A DNA stretch of 45,540 nt from Bacteroidales bacterium UBA3663 (GTDB lineage Bacteria > Bacteroidota > Bacteroidia > Bacteroidales > UBA3663), in NCBI GenBank assembly GCA_002373755.1, contig DFJU01000103.1, positions 1-45,540 on the forward strand, written 5' to 3'. The notes under the pieces were generated by a model. The model made no database searches. It had not been told where the DNA came from and worked only from the letters and a program-made list of their open reading frames with translations. Positions 12,941 through 20,573 of the stretch are shown one piece after another. The number at the start of each line of letters is the position of its first letter. The first letter of the stretch is position 1. The position numbers and the translations under genes are program-made.

Positions 12941-15900
12941 ATGCGCAAAACCTTATTCTGTCTGCTCATAGCCTGTTTTTTGTCAATTTTTCGCGTAGCA
13001 GGGGCCAAACCCTTGCTCAAATGCACCGAATTCCAGTCGGGCGGTGCGCTCGACCATTCGCGTGTGGCCTGTTATGTGCAAGACTCGAAGGGTTTCCTCT
13101 GGCTCGGCACGTGGATCGGCCTGTGCCGCTACGACGGCAAGGAGTTCCACTACTTCCGCAACGACGGCGTCGGCCAGACTGCATTGGGCAGCAACCGTGT
13201 GATGAAAATCACCATCGACAGCCGCGAGAACATCTGGTGCCACAACTACGACCAGGGGCTCTACCGCTTCGACCGCAAGACGTGCACGTTCCAGTCGGTG
13301 CTCCCGCTCGTCAAGCAGTATCCGGCGGTGCAGGCAATGCGCGACAAGGCATACGCCATGGTGCGCAATCATGCCGTCTGGACGGTGCTGGCCGATGGCA
13401 CTCTGGTGCGTTTCAACGATGCCGACCCGTCGGACAATGACGTGCTGCCATGCCCGGCCGGACAGAAGAACCGCACTGTCTATGAGGTACGCGAGGACAG
13501 CCGCGCGCGCGAGTGGATCCTCACCGACCAGGGCGTCATCATCTACGGACAGGGCACCATCGCCACCTATCCCTATTCGCGCTTCATCGAACGTGCCGGT
13601 CATTGCCTGCTTGCGGCATCGACCACGGCACAGGTGGTCGAATATATGCCCGATGGCACATTGCGCACTGTTGCAATGCCCGAGGCCGTGAAGCGCATCC
13701 ACACAATCCAGTCGCAGCGTGGCACGTGTGTGGCAATCGGCACCGATGCCGGTCTTGTGATCTACGATGTGGCGAGCCGTCAGACCCGTTTCGTCAATTC
13801 GACGACCGACGGACGGCCATTGCGCAACGTGGCCCGCACGATGAACGACAAGCGCGGCCGCGTGTGGTGTTTCGACGACGGCGGCGGCATCTACTGCATC
13901 ATGCCCGACAGCGACGTGGCGCATTTCCTGCCCACGCCGAAGGCATCGGTCGCCCCGACAAGCATCGACGGCAAGATGCACCTGCTCACCGAAGACGCTT
14001 TCGGCACGGTGTGGGTCAAGCCGCTCGACGGCAACCTCTGTTGGGTCGATGAGGCGACGCTGACGCTGCATCCGGGCGAGGAATGTCTGTCGGAAGGCAC
14101 TGAATTCCCGTTTGCCGACATCAATTTCTATTTCGTCGATGCGCAGCGCAACCTTTGGGTGAGCAGCGGCACGAAGGTCTATGAACTGAGTTTCGGCCAG
14201 CGGCAGTTCCAGACGATGTGCGACTGCGGCGACGTCGAGGTGCGTTCGATGCTCGAGGCCGACAGCCTCCATCTGCTCTACGGCGACCGTCAGGGCCGCA
14301 TCGGCTGCATCGACATGGCCGATGGCTCACGTCGCTACCTCACGCCGCAGGGCCGTTGGAGCACGCAGCCGGTGTCGTTCATCCCCGACGGCGTCTATAG
14401 TATGCTACGCGACCGCAGCGGCCACATCTGGGTCGGTTCGCGCGGCGGCGGCCTGAGTGAGTTGTCGCCCATGGCCGATGGCTTTGCCGTGCGTCGCTAC
14501 GTGGCCGGCGGCGGTGCCTACGACCTGAACTGCAACAACATCTACGACCTCTACGAGGATGAGCACGGCCGACTTTGGATTGCGACCTTCGGCGGCGGTC
14601 TGAATCTGGCCGACCGTCAGCCCGACGGCACCTTGCACTTCCTGCACGCCGGCAACGAGCTGCTCGGCTATCCCATCAATGCCTACGAGATTGTGCGATG
14701 CATCTGCGGCGACGGCAAGGGCCACATCCTGATGGGCACAAACCGAGGTCTGTTGGCCTTCCCGACCGATTTCGAGCGCATTGCCGAGGTCGCCTTCACG
14801 CCCTACGAGGCACAGAGTAGCCAGTCAAACCCGTTGCAGGACAACATGGTGATGCAGCTCGCGTGCGACACTGCCGGCTCGTTCTACGTTGCAACCTACG
14901 CCCGTGGCCTGAGCCGCGTGCATGGCACATTCCCCGATTCGCTTTGGTTCGAGCCGATGCCAAACCGCGACTTCCCGGCCGGCGATGTCATGCTGTCGGC
15001 CATAGCTCTGCGTTCGGGCGCGCTGTGGGCAGTGGCCGGTTGCGGCATAACCTGTTTCGACACGACCAACGGCAACAAATGGTACTTCGACGAACACGAC
15101 TTCGACCGCCCCTACAACCTGAGCGAGTGCAAGCCGGTCGAGATGACTGACGGCCGTGTCTGCATGGGCATGGAGGGCGGCATACTGTCGTTCCGTCCCG
15201 ACGAATTGCACAAGAATGTCTTTTCGCCCGCAATCGTCTTCACCGAGCGGCTCTACGCTGAGGGCACCGAGCAGCATCGGCAGCATCTGAACGACATCGA
15301 CACCCTTGTGGTCGAGCCGAATCAACGTAGCACGTCGCTTCACTTTGCCGCCATCGACCTTGTGCCGTCGAGCCTCATACGCTATGCCTATTGGATGCAG
15401 GCTGCGGGCGATGACGACCAGCCGAAATGGGTCCACACCGTGACGCCCGAAGTCAACTTCGCCAACCTTGCGCCCGGGCAATATACGCTTCATCTGCGCA
15501 GCACCAACAGTGCCGGCGTGTGGTGCGACAATCCGCGTCAGCTCACAATCCGCGTAGTGCCGACGTTCTGGGAGCGGTGGGGCTGGGTGTTCGGCCTGGT
15601 TGCACTGTTGACCGTCGCATTGGCCGTCGTGCTGTGGTATGTGCACCGCCTGAAGCAGCGTCAGCGCATGCAGGTCAAGCAGGAGGTATCGGCCGCAAAG
15701 ATCGAGATGTTGTCGCATCAGGGCAGCGAAGACCGCGACTTTATCCAACGCCTGCTGGCCGTCTTCGAGCCGAACATGTCCGACTGCAACCTTCAGGTCA
15801 ACGACTTGTGCGACAAGATGTGCATGAGCCGCGCCACGTTCTACCGACGCCTAAAGCAGGCTGTCGATCTGTCGCCCAACGAATTCATCCATCAGGTGCG

Positions 15901-16084
15901 CATGAAGCGTGCCGCCGAGCAGCTCGTCTCGACCGATGCGCCGATCAGCAGCATCGCCTACGGTGTCGGCTTCAACAATCCGAAGTACTTCAGCCGCTGT
16001 TTCCGTCAGGATTTCGGTTGCTCGCCGCTTGAATACCGCCATCAGCGCCGTCAACAATTGGCGCAGGAGGCAGCAGAAGCGTAG
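12941..16084 (+). CDS. Membrane-spanning propeller/AraC regulator (HTCS-like, without kinase or receiver)
   Basis: 1047 residues from ATG 12941. A signal anchor (MRKTLFCLLIACFLSIF) is followed by about 750 residues of two-component-regulator propeller repeats (for example SKGFLWLGTWIGLCRYDG, RSGHIWVGSRGGGLSEL, EHGRLWIATFGGGLNLAD) and a Y_Y_Y domain (about 790-870, ending with PGQYTLHLRSTNSAGVW). One transmembrane helix follows at about 880-902 (WVFGLVALLTVALAVVLWYV). The cytoplasmic part is only about 145 residues: a short linker and an AraC-type DNA-binding domain (MSRATFYRRLKQ and YFSRCFRQDFGCSPLEYR). No His-kinase, ATPase or receiver motif is present, unlike the full HTCS at 20570-24574. 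I infer a ToxR-like one-component sensor that binds DNA from the membrane, probably controlling the divergent GH28 or the wider pectin locus. Upstream in-frame codons to 12503 are non-coding, since they overlap GH28 and its promoter. Confidence 0.88.
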   Translation: MRKTLFCLLIACFLSIFRVAGAKPLLKCTEFQSGGALDHSRVACYVQDSKGFLWLGTWIGLCRYDGKEFHYFRNDGVGQTALGSNRVMKITIDSRENIWCHNYDQGLYRFDRKTCTFQSVLPLVKQYPAVQAMRDKAYAMVRNHAVWTVLADGTLVRFNDADPSDNDVLPCPAGQKNRTVYEVREDSRAREWILTDQGVIIYGQGTIATYPYSRFIERAGHCLLAASTTAQVVEYMPDGTLRTVAMPEAVKRIHTIQSQRGTCVAIGTDAGLVIYDVASRQTRFVNSTTDGRPLRNVARTMNDKRGRVWCFDDGGGIYCIMPDSDVAHFLPTPKASVAPTSIDGKMHLLTEDAFGTVWVKPLDGNLCWVDEATLTLHPGEECLSEGTEFPFADINFYFVDAQRNLWVSSGTKVYELSFGQRQFQTMCDCGDVEVRSMLEADSLHLLYGDRQGRIGCIDMADGSRRYLTPQGRWSTQPVSFIPDGVYSMLRDRSGHIWVGSRGGGLSELSPMADGFAVRRYVAGGGAYDLNCNNIYDLYEDEHGRLWIATFGGGLNLADRQPDGTLHFLHAGNELLGYPINAYEIVRCICGDGKGHILMGTNRGLLAFPTDFERIAEVAFTPYEAQSSQSNPLQDNMVMQLACDTAGSFYVATYARGLSRVHGTFPDSLWFEPMPNRDFPAGDVMLSAIALRSGALWAVAGCGITCFDTTNGNKWYFDEHDFDRPYNLSECKPVEMTDGRVCMGMEGGILSFRPDELHKNVFSPAIVFTERLYAEGTEQHRQHLNDIDTLVVEPNQRSTSLHFAAIDLVPSSLIRYAYWMQAAGDDDQPKWVHTVTPEVNFANLAPGQYTLHLRSTNSAGVWCDNPRQLTIRVVPTFWERWGWVFGLVALLTVALAVVLWYVHRLKQRQRMQVKQEVSAAKIEMLSHQGSEDRDFIQRLLAVFEPNMSDCNLQVNDLCDKMCMSRATFYRRLKQAVDLSPNEFIHQVRMKRAAEQLVSTDAPISSIAYGVGFNNPKYFSRCFRQDFGCSPLEYRHQRRQQLAQEAAEA

Positions 16085-16085
16085 C

Positions 16086-16124
16086 AGACCCTCTCCCCGA
16101 CCCTCCCCCTTAATGGGGAGGGAG
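16086..16124 (+). repeat. GC-rich palindromic repeat, left arm of an inverted pair
   Basis: Contains an internal hairpin CCCTCCCC-CTTAAT-GGGGAGGG. Its reverse complement is found at 16353-16390 with one internal difference. Similar pyrimidine-rich words are, from memory, scattered between genes in many Bacteroidetes genomes. Confidence 0.9.
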
Positions 16125-16294
16125 CATGATATACGGGAATTAAAATCAGGGAGTTTCCACATATTACTTTTTACTTTTGCAGGAAGTCTTTAATTCCCAA
16201 CAATTCTTAATATCAGATATTTGTGCATTTATCTAATTCTCAAATTTTGGATTTTAGAGCCGTTCTTTCAAGTGATTCTCCCTCAAACAAAAAC

Positions 16295-16342
16295 GCCACC
16301 TTTTGTAATCAAGTCGATTTACATTAGGTGGAGTTTTTTTTT
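16295..16342 (+). terminator. Terminator after the propeller/AraC regulator
   Basis: CCACCT pairs with AGGTGG, extended by TGTAATC with GATTTACA (one bulge), and is followed by nine T. It sits between the two inverted GC-rich repeats; the remaining sequence from 16085 to 16408 holds no gene. Confidence 0.75.
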
Positions 16343-16352
16343 GTATATAATC

Positions 16353-16390
16353 CTCCCTCCCCATTAAGGGGGAGGGACGGGGAGAGGGTC
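16353..16390 (-). repeat. GC-rich palindromic repeat, right arm of the inverted pair
   Basis: Reverse-complement partner of 16086-16124. It ends 18 bp before the GH43 stop codon. Confidence 0.9.
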
Positions 16391-16408
16391 ATGGCAGTCT
16401 GCTTTGTC

Positions 16409-18007
16409 TCATTGCTCGATGCAGAAGTCGTTGAGCTGGCAGATTGAGGCAGTGGCATCGGCCGACGAGAAGACGAAAAAGAGCGCGTGCTTGCCGTTGT
16501 GGTGCTTCAGCGCCTCGACGGGGATTTTGGCTTCGACGGCTTTGCCTTTCGGTGTCGCTGCAATGTCGAACGAGCCGATTTTCACGCCGCCATCTTGCTC
16601 TGACGGACGGTCGATGTAGATGTCCATGCGGCCTGCGGTGCCTTCGGGTAAGTAGTTGAGCGACAGCTTCAGCCCATCTTTGCCGAACGTCCTGCTGAAG
16701 TTGAAATACTTGTAGCCGACAACCGAGCCGTCGTTGTTGTCAACCATCGGGCAACGGTTCACTGCCGCGTCGTATGGGTTCCGTCGGCCGTCATATTGGC
16801 CACGTTCGATGCCGATGTGAGTGCCCTTGTAGCGCATGTGCGGATATTCCTGATGCGCCAGCTGCTTGGCCGTGAAGTAGCAGGCAATGCCGGCCGCGTA
16901 GCGTCTCCACGGGTCGAGTCCGTCGGTGGCAAAGCCTTCGGATGTGAACTCGGCCTCATTGATGCGCACGTAGCCCGATTCGCCCTCCATCACTTCGACG
17001 TCGATGGGCGCAACCATTGCCTGTCGCGAATATTCGGTGGTGCCGGCCTGACGGTGATAGAACAGCCACCATTTGCCGTTGATCTGGCAGATGCTGCCGT
17101 GCGTGTTTCCGGCCGGACATGCAGTCGGCACGGTTGTCCCGTCGGCGCGTTTCTCCTTGCCTCGACCGTCAATCAGCGTGCCGCCATAGGTCCATGGGCC
17201 GAGCGGATGGTTGCTGTAGCAATAGGCGAGCGTGTAGTTGGTGGCGGGCAGACCCTCCTCGCCGTCGTTGGTGATGCGGCTGTAGATGAAGACGTACTTG
17301 TCTTTGATCTTGCGGATTGACGATGCCTCGAAGAAGCGGAACGTCTTGTCCTGCTTGCAGCCCGGAATCATGTCTTCGACAATCTGCGTGCCGGCCTTCA
17401 CCGTTGCCATGGTCGATGGGTCAAGTTCGGTAGCATACGAGCGTTCGAAACCCCAGTAGGCGTACACGCGGCCGTCGTCGTCAACAAATGCGGCAGGGTC
17501 GAAACGGATTGGACCTACGGTTTCGTTGGGCTTCTCCGGGTTCCAGTTGCAGGCCTCAAATGGGCCGTCGGGCCGGTTGCTGCGGCACACCATCGTCTGT
17601 CGGCCGCCGTTCTGCACGTTGGGGTATAGGTAATAGACCTTCTTGCCATCGGCATCGCGCGTCTCGACCACATCGGGCGCATAGAGCACATCGCCGCTAC
17701 CGTCGGGATGCAGCAGGTTGCCCTTGGCGTCGCGTTTCGACTCGAAGATGATGCCGTCCAGCCTCCATTCTTGCAGGTTGTCAACCGATGCCGACCAGAC
17801 AACTTGGTCTTTGCCGCAATATTCGGTCACCAGGTTGTCGTGCGAGCCATAGACATAGACGCGGTATTTTCCCGGATTGTCGGGATCTTCAAACACGTAG
17901 GGTTCGCCGTCGGGGATGAACTCCCACAGCGGCAGATACGGATTTTGTGCCGATGTCATGGCCAATGCGACAGCCATCGAACACGTCATAAATGTTTTCT
18001 TGGTCAT
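16409..18007 (-). CDS. Secreted glycoside hydrolase family 43 enzyme
   Basis: 532 residues with a signal peptide (TCSMAVALAMTSA, then QNP). The five-bladed propeller of GH43 shows its three acidic sites: IPDGEPYVF (Asp about 33, base), GPIRFDPAAFVDDDGRVYAY (Asp about 170, pKa modulator) and FRFFEASSIRK (Glu about 227, acid). Other family blocks are YAPDVVETRD and GPWTYGGTLID. Residues about 390-532 (YPHMRYKGTHIG onward, IYIDRPSEQDGGVKIGSFDI) look like a C-terminal CBM6-type beta-sandwich. GH43 includes arabinofuranosidases, arabinanases, xylosidases and galactan-active enzymes; here arabinan or galactan side chains of pectin are plausible but unproven. It follows the CxxCH lipoprotein gene on the same strand by 110 bp with no clear promoter of its own, so it is probably read from the HTCS transcript. 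Confidence 0.9.
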   Translation of the reverse strand: MTKKTFMTCSMAVALAMTSAQNPYLPLWEFIPDGEPYVFEDPDNPGKYRVYVYGSHDNLVTEYCGKDQVVWSASVDNLQEWRLDGIIFESKRDAKGNLLHPDGSGDVLYAPDVVETRDADGKKVYYLYPNVQNGGRQTMVCRSNRPDGPFEACNWNPEKPNETVGPIRFDPAAFVDDDGRVYAYWGFERSYATELDPSTMATVKAGTQIVEDMIPGCKQDKTFRFFEASSIRKIKDKYVFIYSRITNDGEEGLPATNYTLAYCYSNHPLGPWTYGGTLIDGRGKEKRADGTTVPTACPAGNTHGSICQINGKWWLFYHRQAGTTEYSRQAMVAPIDVEVMEGESGYVRINEAEFTSEGFATDGLDPWRRYAAGIACYFTAKQLAHQEYPHMRYKGTHIGIERGQYDGRRNPYDAAVNRCPMVDNNDGSVVGYKYFNFSRTFGKDGLKLSLNYLPEGTAGRMDIYIDRPSEQDGGVKIGSFDIAATPKGKAVEAKIPVEALKHHNGKHALFFVFSSADATASICQLNDFCIEQ

Positions 18008-18016
18008 TTTTTTAAG

Positions 18017-18068
18017 GGAGTTAATAGGAGTTATCAGGAGGTAACAGACTGCGTCTGTGGAGTTAACG
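18017..18068 (+). repeat. Tandem decamer repeats in the GH43 leader
   Basis: Three consecutive 10-bp units, GGAGTTAATA, GGAGTTATCA and GGAGGTAACA (18017-18046), and a fourth unit GGAGTTAACG at 18059-18068. On the coding strand they read TAACTCC every 10 bp just before the GH43 start. Confidence 0.75.
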
Positions 18069-18117
18069 GACGATTGCTTTGGCTGACGTTTTGCACCACA
18101 GGAATATTTAATATTTC

Positions 18118-19521
18118 TTATTTAATATTTATTTTCACGCTCTGTGAGCGCGAAAATTCCGGCACGTTGTACGACTTCATCGAATATTGGTAGAAGCGCG
18201 CGTGGCTCTGTGGCACGACGACCGGTTTCGACAGCTGGCCGTCGGCATCGACGTGGGCAAGGTAGGGGCGCGTGTAGAGGCCGTCCATTCGCCGCGAACT
18301 GAACACGATCCATCGGCCATTGCTGCTCCACGAGTGGAAACTCTCGCTTTCGGGGCTGTTCAACACATCGGCCGGCACCTCCTGACCCGTGTGCAGGTCG
18401 AGCAGATGAAGGTCGGCCTCGCGGTGCCAGATTGAGAAGTTGCCGAAGTCGGCCACGGTGAAGAGCAGCCAGCGGCCATCGGGCGAGATGCGCGGAAAGA
18501 GGGCACTGCGGCCTTGCGTGTGTGCGTTGTAGATGGTGTCGACGTCTTGGCCGATGATTGCGCCGTCGGCGTCGAACGCTACGCGACAAAGCGAATAGCG
18601 CACCGAATCGTAGGCAGCAAAGACGTTGAGGCTGTCGGCCGAGCAGAAATAGAGCCAGCGGCCGTCGGGCGAGAAGGTCGGATAGGTCTCGAATGCGGCA
18701 TCGGAATGTATCGTCGGACAGGTGATAAGCCGTTGGCTCTCAACTTCGTAGATGTAGATGTCGGAACTTGTGTCGAACACCTCGATGCGGTTGCGGTGTG
18801 TGCTGTGGAACGCCTGTTTGGTGCGGTTGCTCGAAAAAGCCACGTAGCGCCCAGTCGGATGCCATGCCGGATAGACCAGCGTCGGCACCGGGTCGATGTC
18901 ATGTGGTGCGATGCGCCGTGCCTCGCCGTTGTGTGCGATGTAGGTGCCGGCCATCTCGGCGCGCAGGTGGAAGAGCGTTGTGTCGCCGTTGTTGTGGAGC
19001 GACGTGTGGCAGTTCATGCAGCCGCCGTTGGTCTCGCTGTTTTCGAGCAGCGCGTGCTCGTCGTAGGTCGTGAGGTCGCGTTGGTAGATGCCCATTTCCG
19101 ACCACACTTCGTAGCCCGGCTCAATCAGTCGATAGGTGAGGAACGGGTCGATGCTGTCGGCCGATATCCGTATTGCAAATGGCTCGTATTCAATCCAATG
19201 CGAATCTCCGTCCTGGCTCTGGATGCGCACCGTGATGCTGTCGGCCGATGCCGCAAGCCGTTTCCAGTCGTCGGGCGCGATGGCAATCTGACCGTCGTCG
19301 TCGCCCACGATGCAGCATTGGTCAACGGCCGTGAAGATGGCCTGCGACGGCATGTCGTCATCGACCACAAAACGCACCGGAGCGAGGTTGCGCGGCACGG
19401 TCACATTGGCCACGTCGGGCCACACGGGTGCGGCTTGGGCAACCATCTCGGCATCTTGTTCGACAGGCGACGAGCAGGCCGAAACCAGCGCGGCGAAGTA
19501 GAGGAAATATCGGAATTTCAT
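18118..19521 (-). CDS. TolB-like (PD40 propeller) lipoprotein with a CxxCH motif
   Basis: 467 residues from ATG 19521. The signal peptide ends in a lipobox (AALVSAC, Cys 16), so it is predicted to be lipid-anchored outside the inner membrane. Four PD40/TolB blades are visible: YPAWHPTGRYVAFSSN, YPTFSPDGRWLYFCSA, FPRISPDGRWLLFTVA and FHSWSSNGRWIVFSSR. Before them lies NGGCMNCHTSLHNN, a C-x-x-C-H motif of the kind that binds c-type heme, at about residues 165-180. From memory, homologues in Bacteroides keep this C-M-N-C-H motif and are annotated TolB-like or hypothetical; the function is unknown. The ATG overlaps the TGA of the DUF6057-like gene (ATGA), so translation is probably coupled. A longer in-frame extension to 19905 is rejected because it overlaps that gene and lacks a signal. 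Confidence 0.85.
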   Translation of the reverse strand: MKFRYFLYFAALVSACSSPVEQDAEMVAQAAPVWPDVANVTVPRNLAPVRFVVDDDMPSQAIFTAVDQCCIVGDDDGQIAIAPDDWKRLAASADSITVRIQSQDGDSHWIEYEPFAIRISADSIDPFLTYRLIEPGYEVWSEMGIYQRDLTTYDEHALLENSETNGGCMNCHTSLHNNGDTTLFHLRAEMAGTYIAHNGEARRIAPHDIDPVPTLVYPAWHPTGRYVAFSSNRTKQAFHSTHRNRIEVFDTSSDIYIYEVESQRLITCPTIHSDAAFETYPTFSPDGRWLYFCSADSLNVFAAYDSVRYSLCRVAFDADGAIIGQDVDTIYNAHTQGRSALFPRISPDGRWLLFTVADFGNFSIWHREADLHLLDLHTGQEVPADVLNSPESESFHSWSSNGRWIVFSSRRMDGLYTRPYLAHVDADGQLSKPVVVPQSHARFYQYSMKSYNVPEFSRSQSVKINIK

Positions 19522-20573
19522 TGCTTTTTCAACATTTGAATTGCTTGGAGGTATTGTGCCGACGGCCTGTGGTCGGGCACTTGCGAGAGGATGATCTGCA
19601 GGTCGTAGGGCAGGCTGCGCGTCGATGGAAAACAGTTCTGCGCAGGGATGCAGCGGCGTTTCTGGCCCAACAACGGGTCGGCCTCGACAGCGGCGTCGTC
19701 GAGCAGGCGGCGATGCCTTTCGGCCCATGAGCGGTGTGCGGGCGACGATTCGAGCCAACGCAGATATTTCTCGGCCACGGCATAGTGCCCATACACGATG
19801 TTGGTCTGCACAAGCCGTTTCAGCAGTCGGGGCGAAAGGTCGCCGAGCTTTTCGTTGGCCTCGAATGCGTAGCGTTGCGCCATCGAGATTTCGCCTATGC
19901 TCCAATAGATGTCGCTCAGCATTGCGGCGATGTAGGGCGACGGAATCTCCAGCACGAAGAGCGACTCGACATCGCGTAGCGGCTGTTGGAGGAAGCGTTC
20001 GGGCAGTTGTCCCGTCTCGGCGTAGGCGAGGTTCAAGCAGTTGAGCAACAGGTAGTTGTCGGGCGTTTCATGTCCGATGCCATCAATCACGGCGTGCCAG
20101 TCGTTGCGGCCAATCTGACACATCATCGCCTTGAAACTGTGTTCGGTGCCTTGGTTGCATGTGGCCGATTCGGTTGCGAACAATGTGCCGATGCCGGCGA
20201 GCCAGAAAATCGCGTAGCAGGTCACGAAGTGCGGATTGCGGCCAATCCGTTGCATCAGTCGGCCGACGATGGCTGCCAATGCGAGGCTGAGGGTCGTCGT
20301 GGCCAATGCGTAGAGCCACGCTGCGCCGTTGACCGTCGAACAGAACTGACTGAAAAACAGCGTAGTGAGCCGCATTGCGCCGCCCGACTTTGCCCACTCC
20401 TGTGCAAGCCAGTGGCGGTTCCAGTAGAAGGTGCGCCATTGCTCGTCGAAGCAGACGGAATCGTCCAGAAATCCGCGTAGTGCGGCATAGCCCGCGCCGA
20501 TTGACAGCACTACGGCGGCTGCACGTACTGCATTGACCTTCAGTTTGCTCTGATTAGTTTTGATGCGTTTCAT
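19518..20573 (-). CDS. DUF6057-like membrane protein, short form
   Basis: 351 residues. Three hydrophobic segments lie in the first third (about 15-33, 65-105 and 115-137: VRAAAVVLSIGAGYAAL, YALATTTLSLALAAIVG, YAIFWLAGIGTLFA). The rest is helical and TPR-like: NLAYAETGQLPERFLQQPL, SIGEISMAQRYAFEANEKLG, LVQTNIVYGHYAVAEKYLRW. This C-terminal part resembles DUF6057 proteins of Bacteroides, which, from memory, are often encoded beside CxxCH TolB-like genes. As I recall them, those proteins are longer with more membrane helices, so this copy may be a shortened variant. Both ends overlap the neighbours by ATGA: its ATG sits in the HTCS stop, and its TGA in the lipoprotein start. Function unknown; a membrane partner of the lipoprotein is plausible. 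Confidence 0.65.
   Translation of the reverse strand: MKRIKTNQSKLKVNAVRAAAVVLSIGAGYAALRGFLDDSVCFDEQWRTFYWNRHWLAQEWAKSGGAMRLTTLFFSQFCSTVNGAAWLYALATTTLSLALAAIVGRLMQRIGRNPHFVTCYAIFWLAGIGTLFATESATCNQGTEHSFKAMMCQIGRNDWHAVIDGIGHETPDNYLLLNCLNLAYAETGQLPERFLQQPLRDVESLFVLEIPSPYIAAMLSDIYWSIGEISMAQRYAFEANEKLGDLSPRLLKRLVQTNIVYGHYAVAEKYLRWLESSPAHRSWAERHRRLLDDAAVEADPLLGQKRRCIPAQNCFPSTRSLPYDLQIILSQVPDHRPSAQYLQAIQMLKKQ

Noticed and set aside
7700..14500. The frequent word GGCCGATGGC as a second over-represented signal
   Set aside because: Most copies are in frame as Ala-Asp-Gly in secreted enzymes and propeller repeats, so protein composition explains them.
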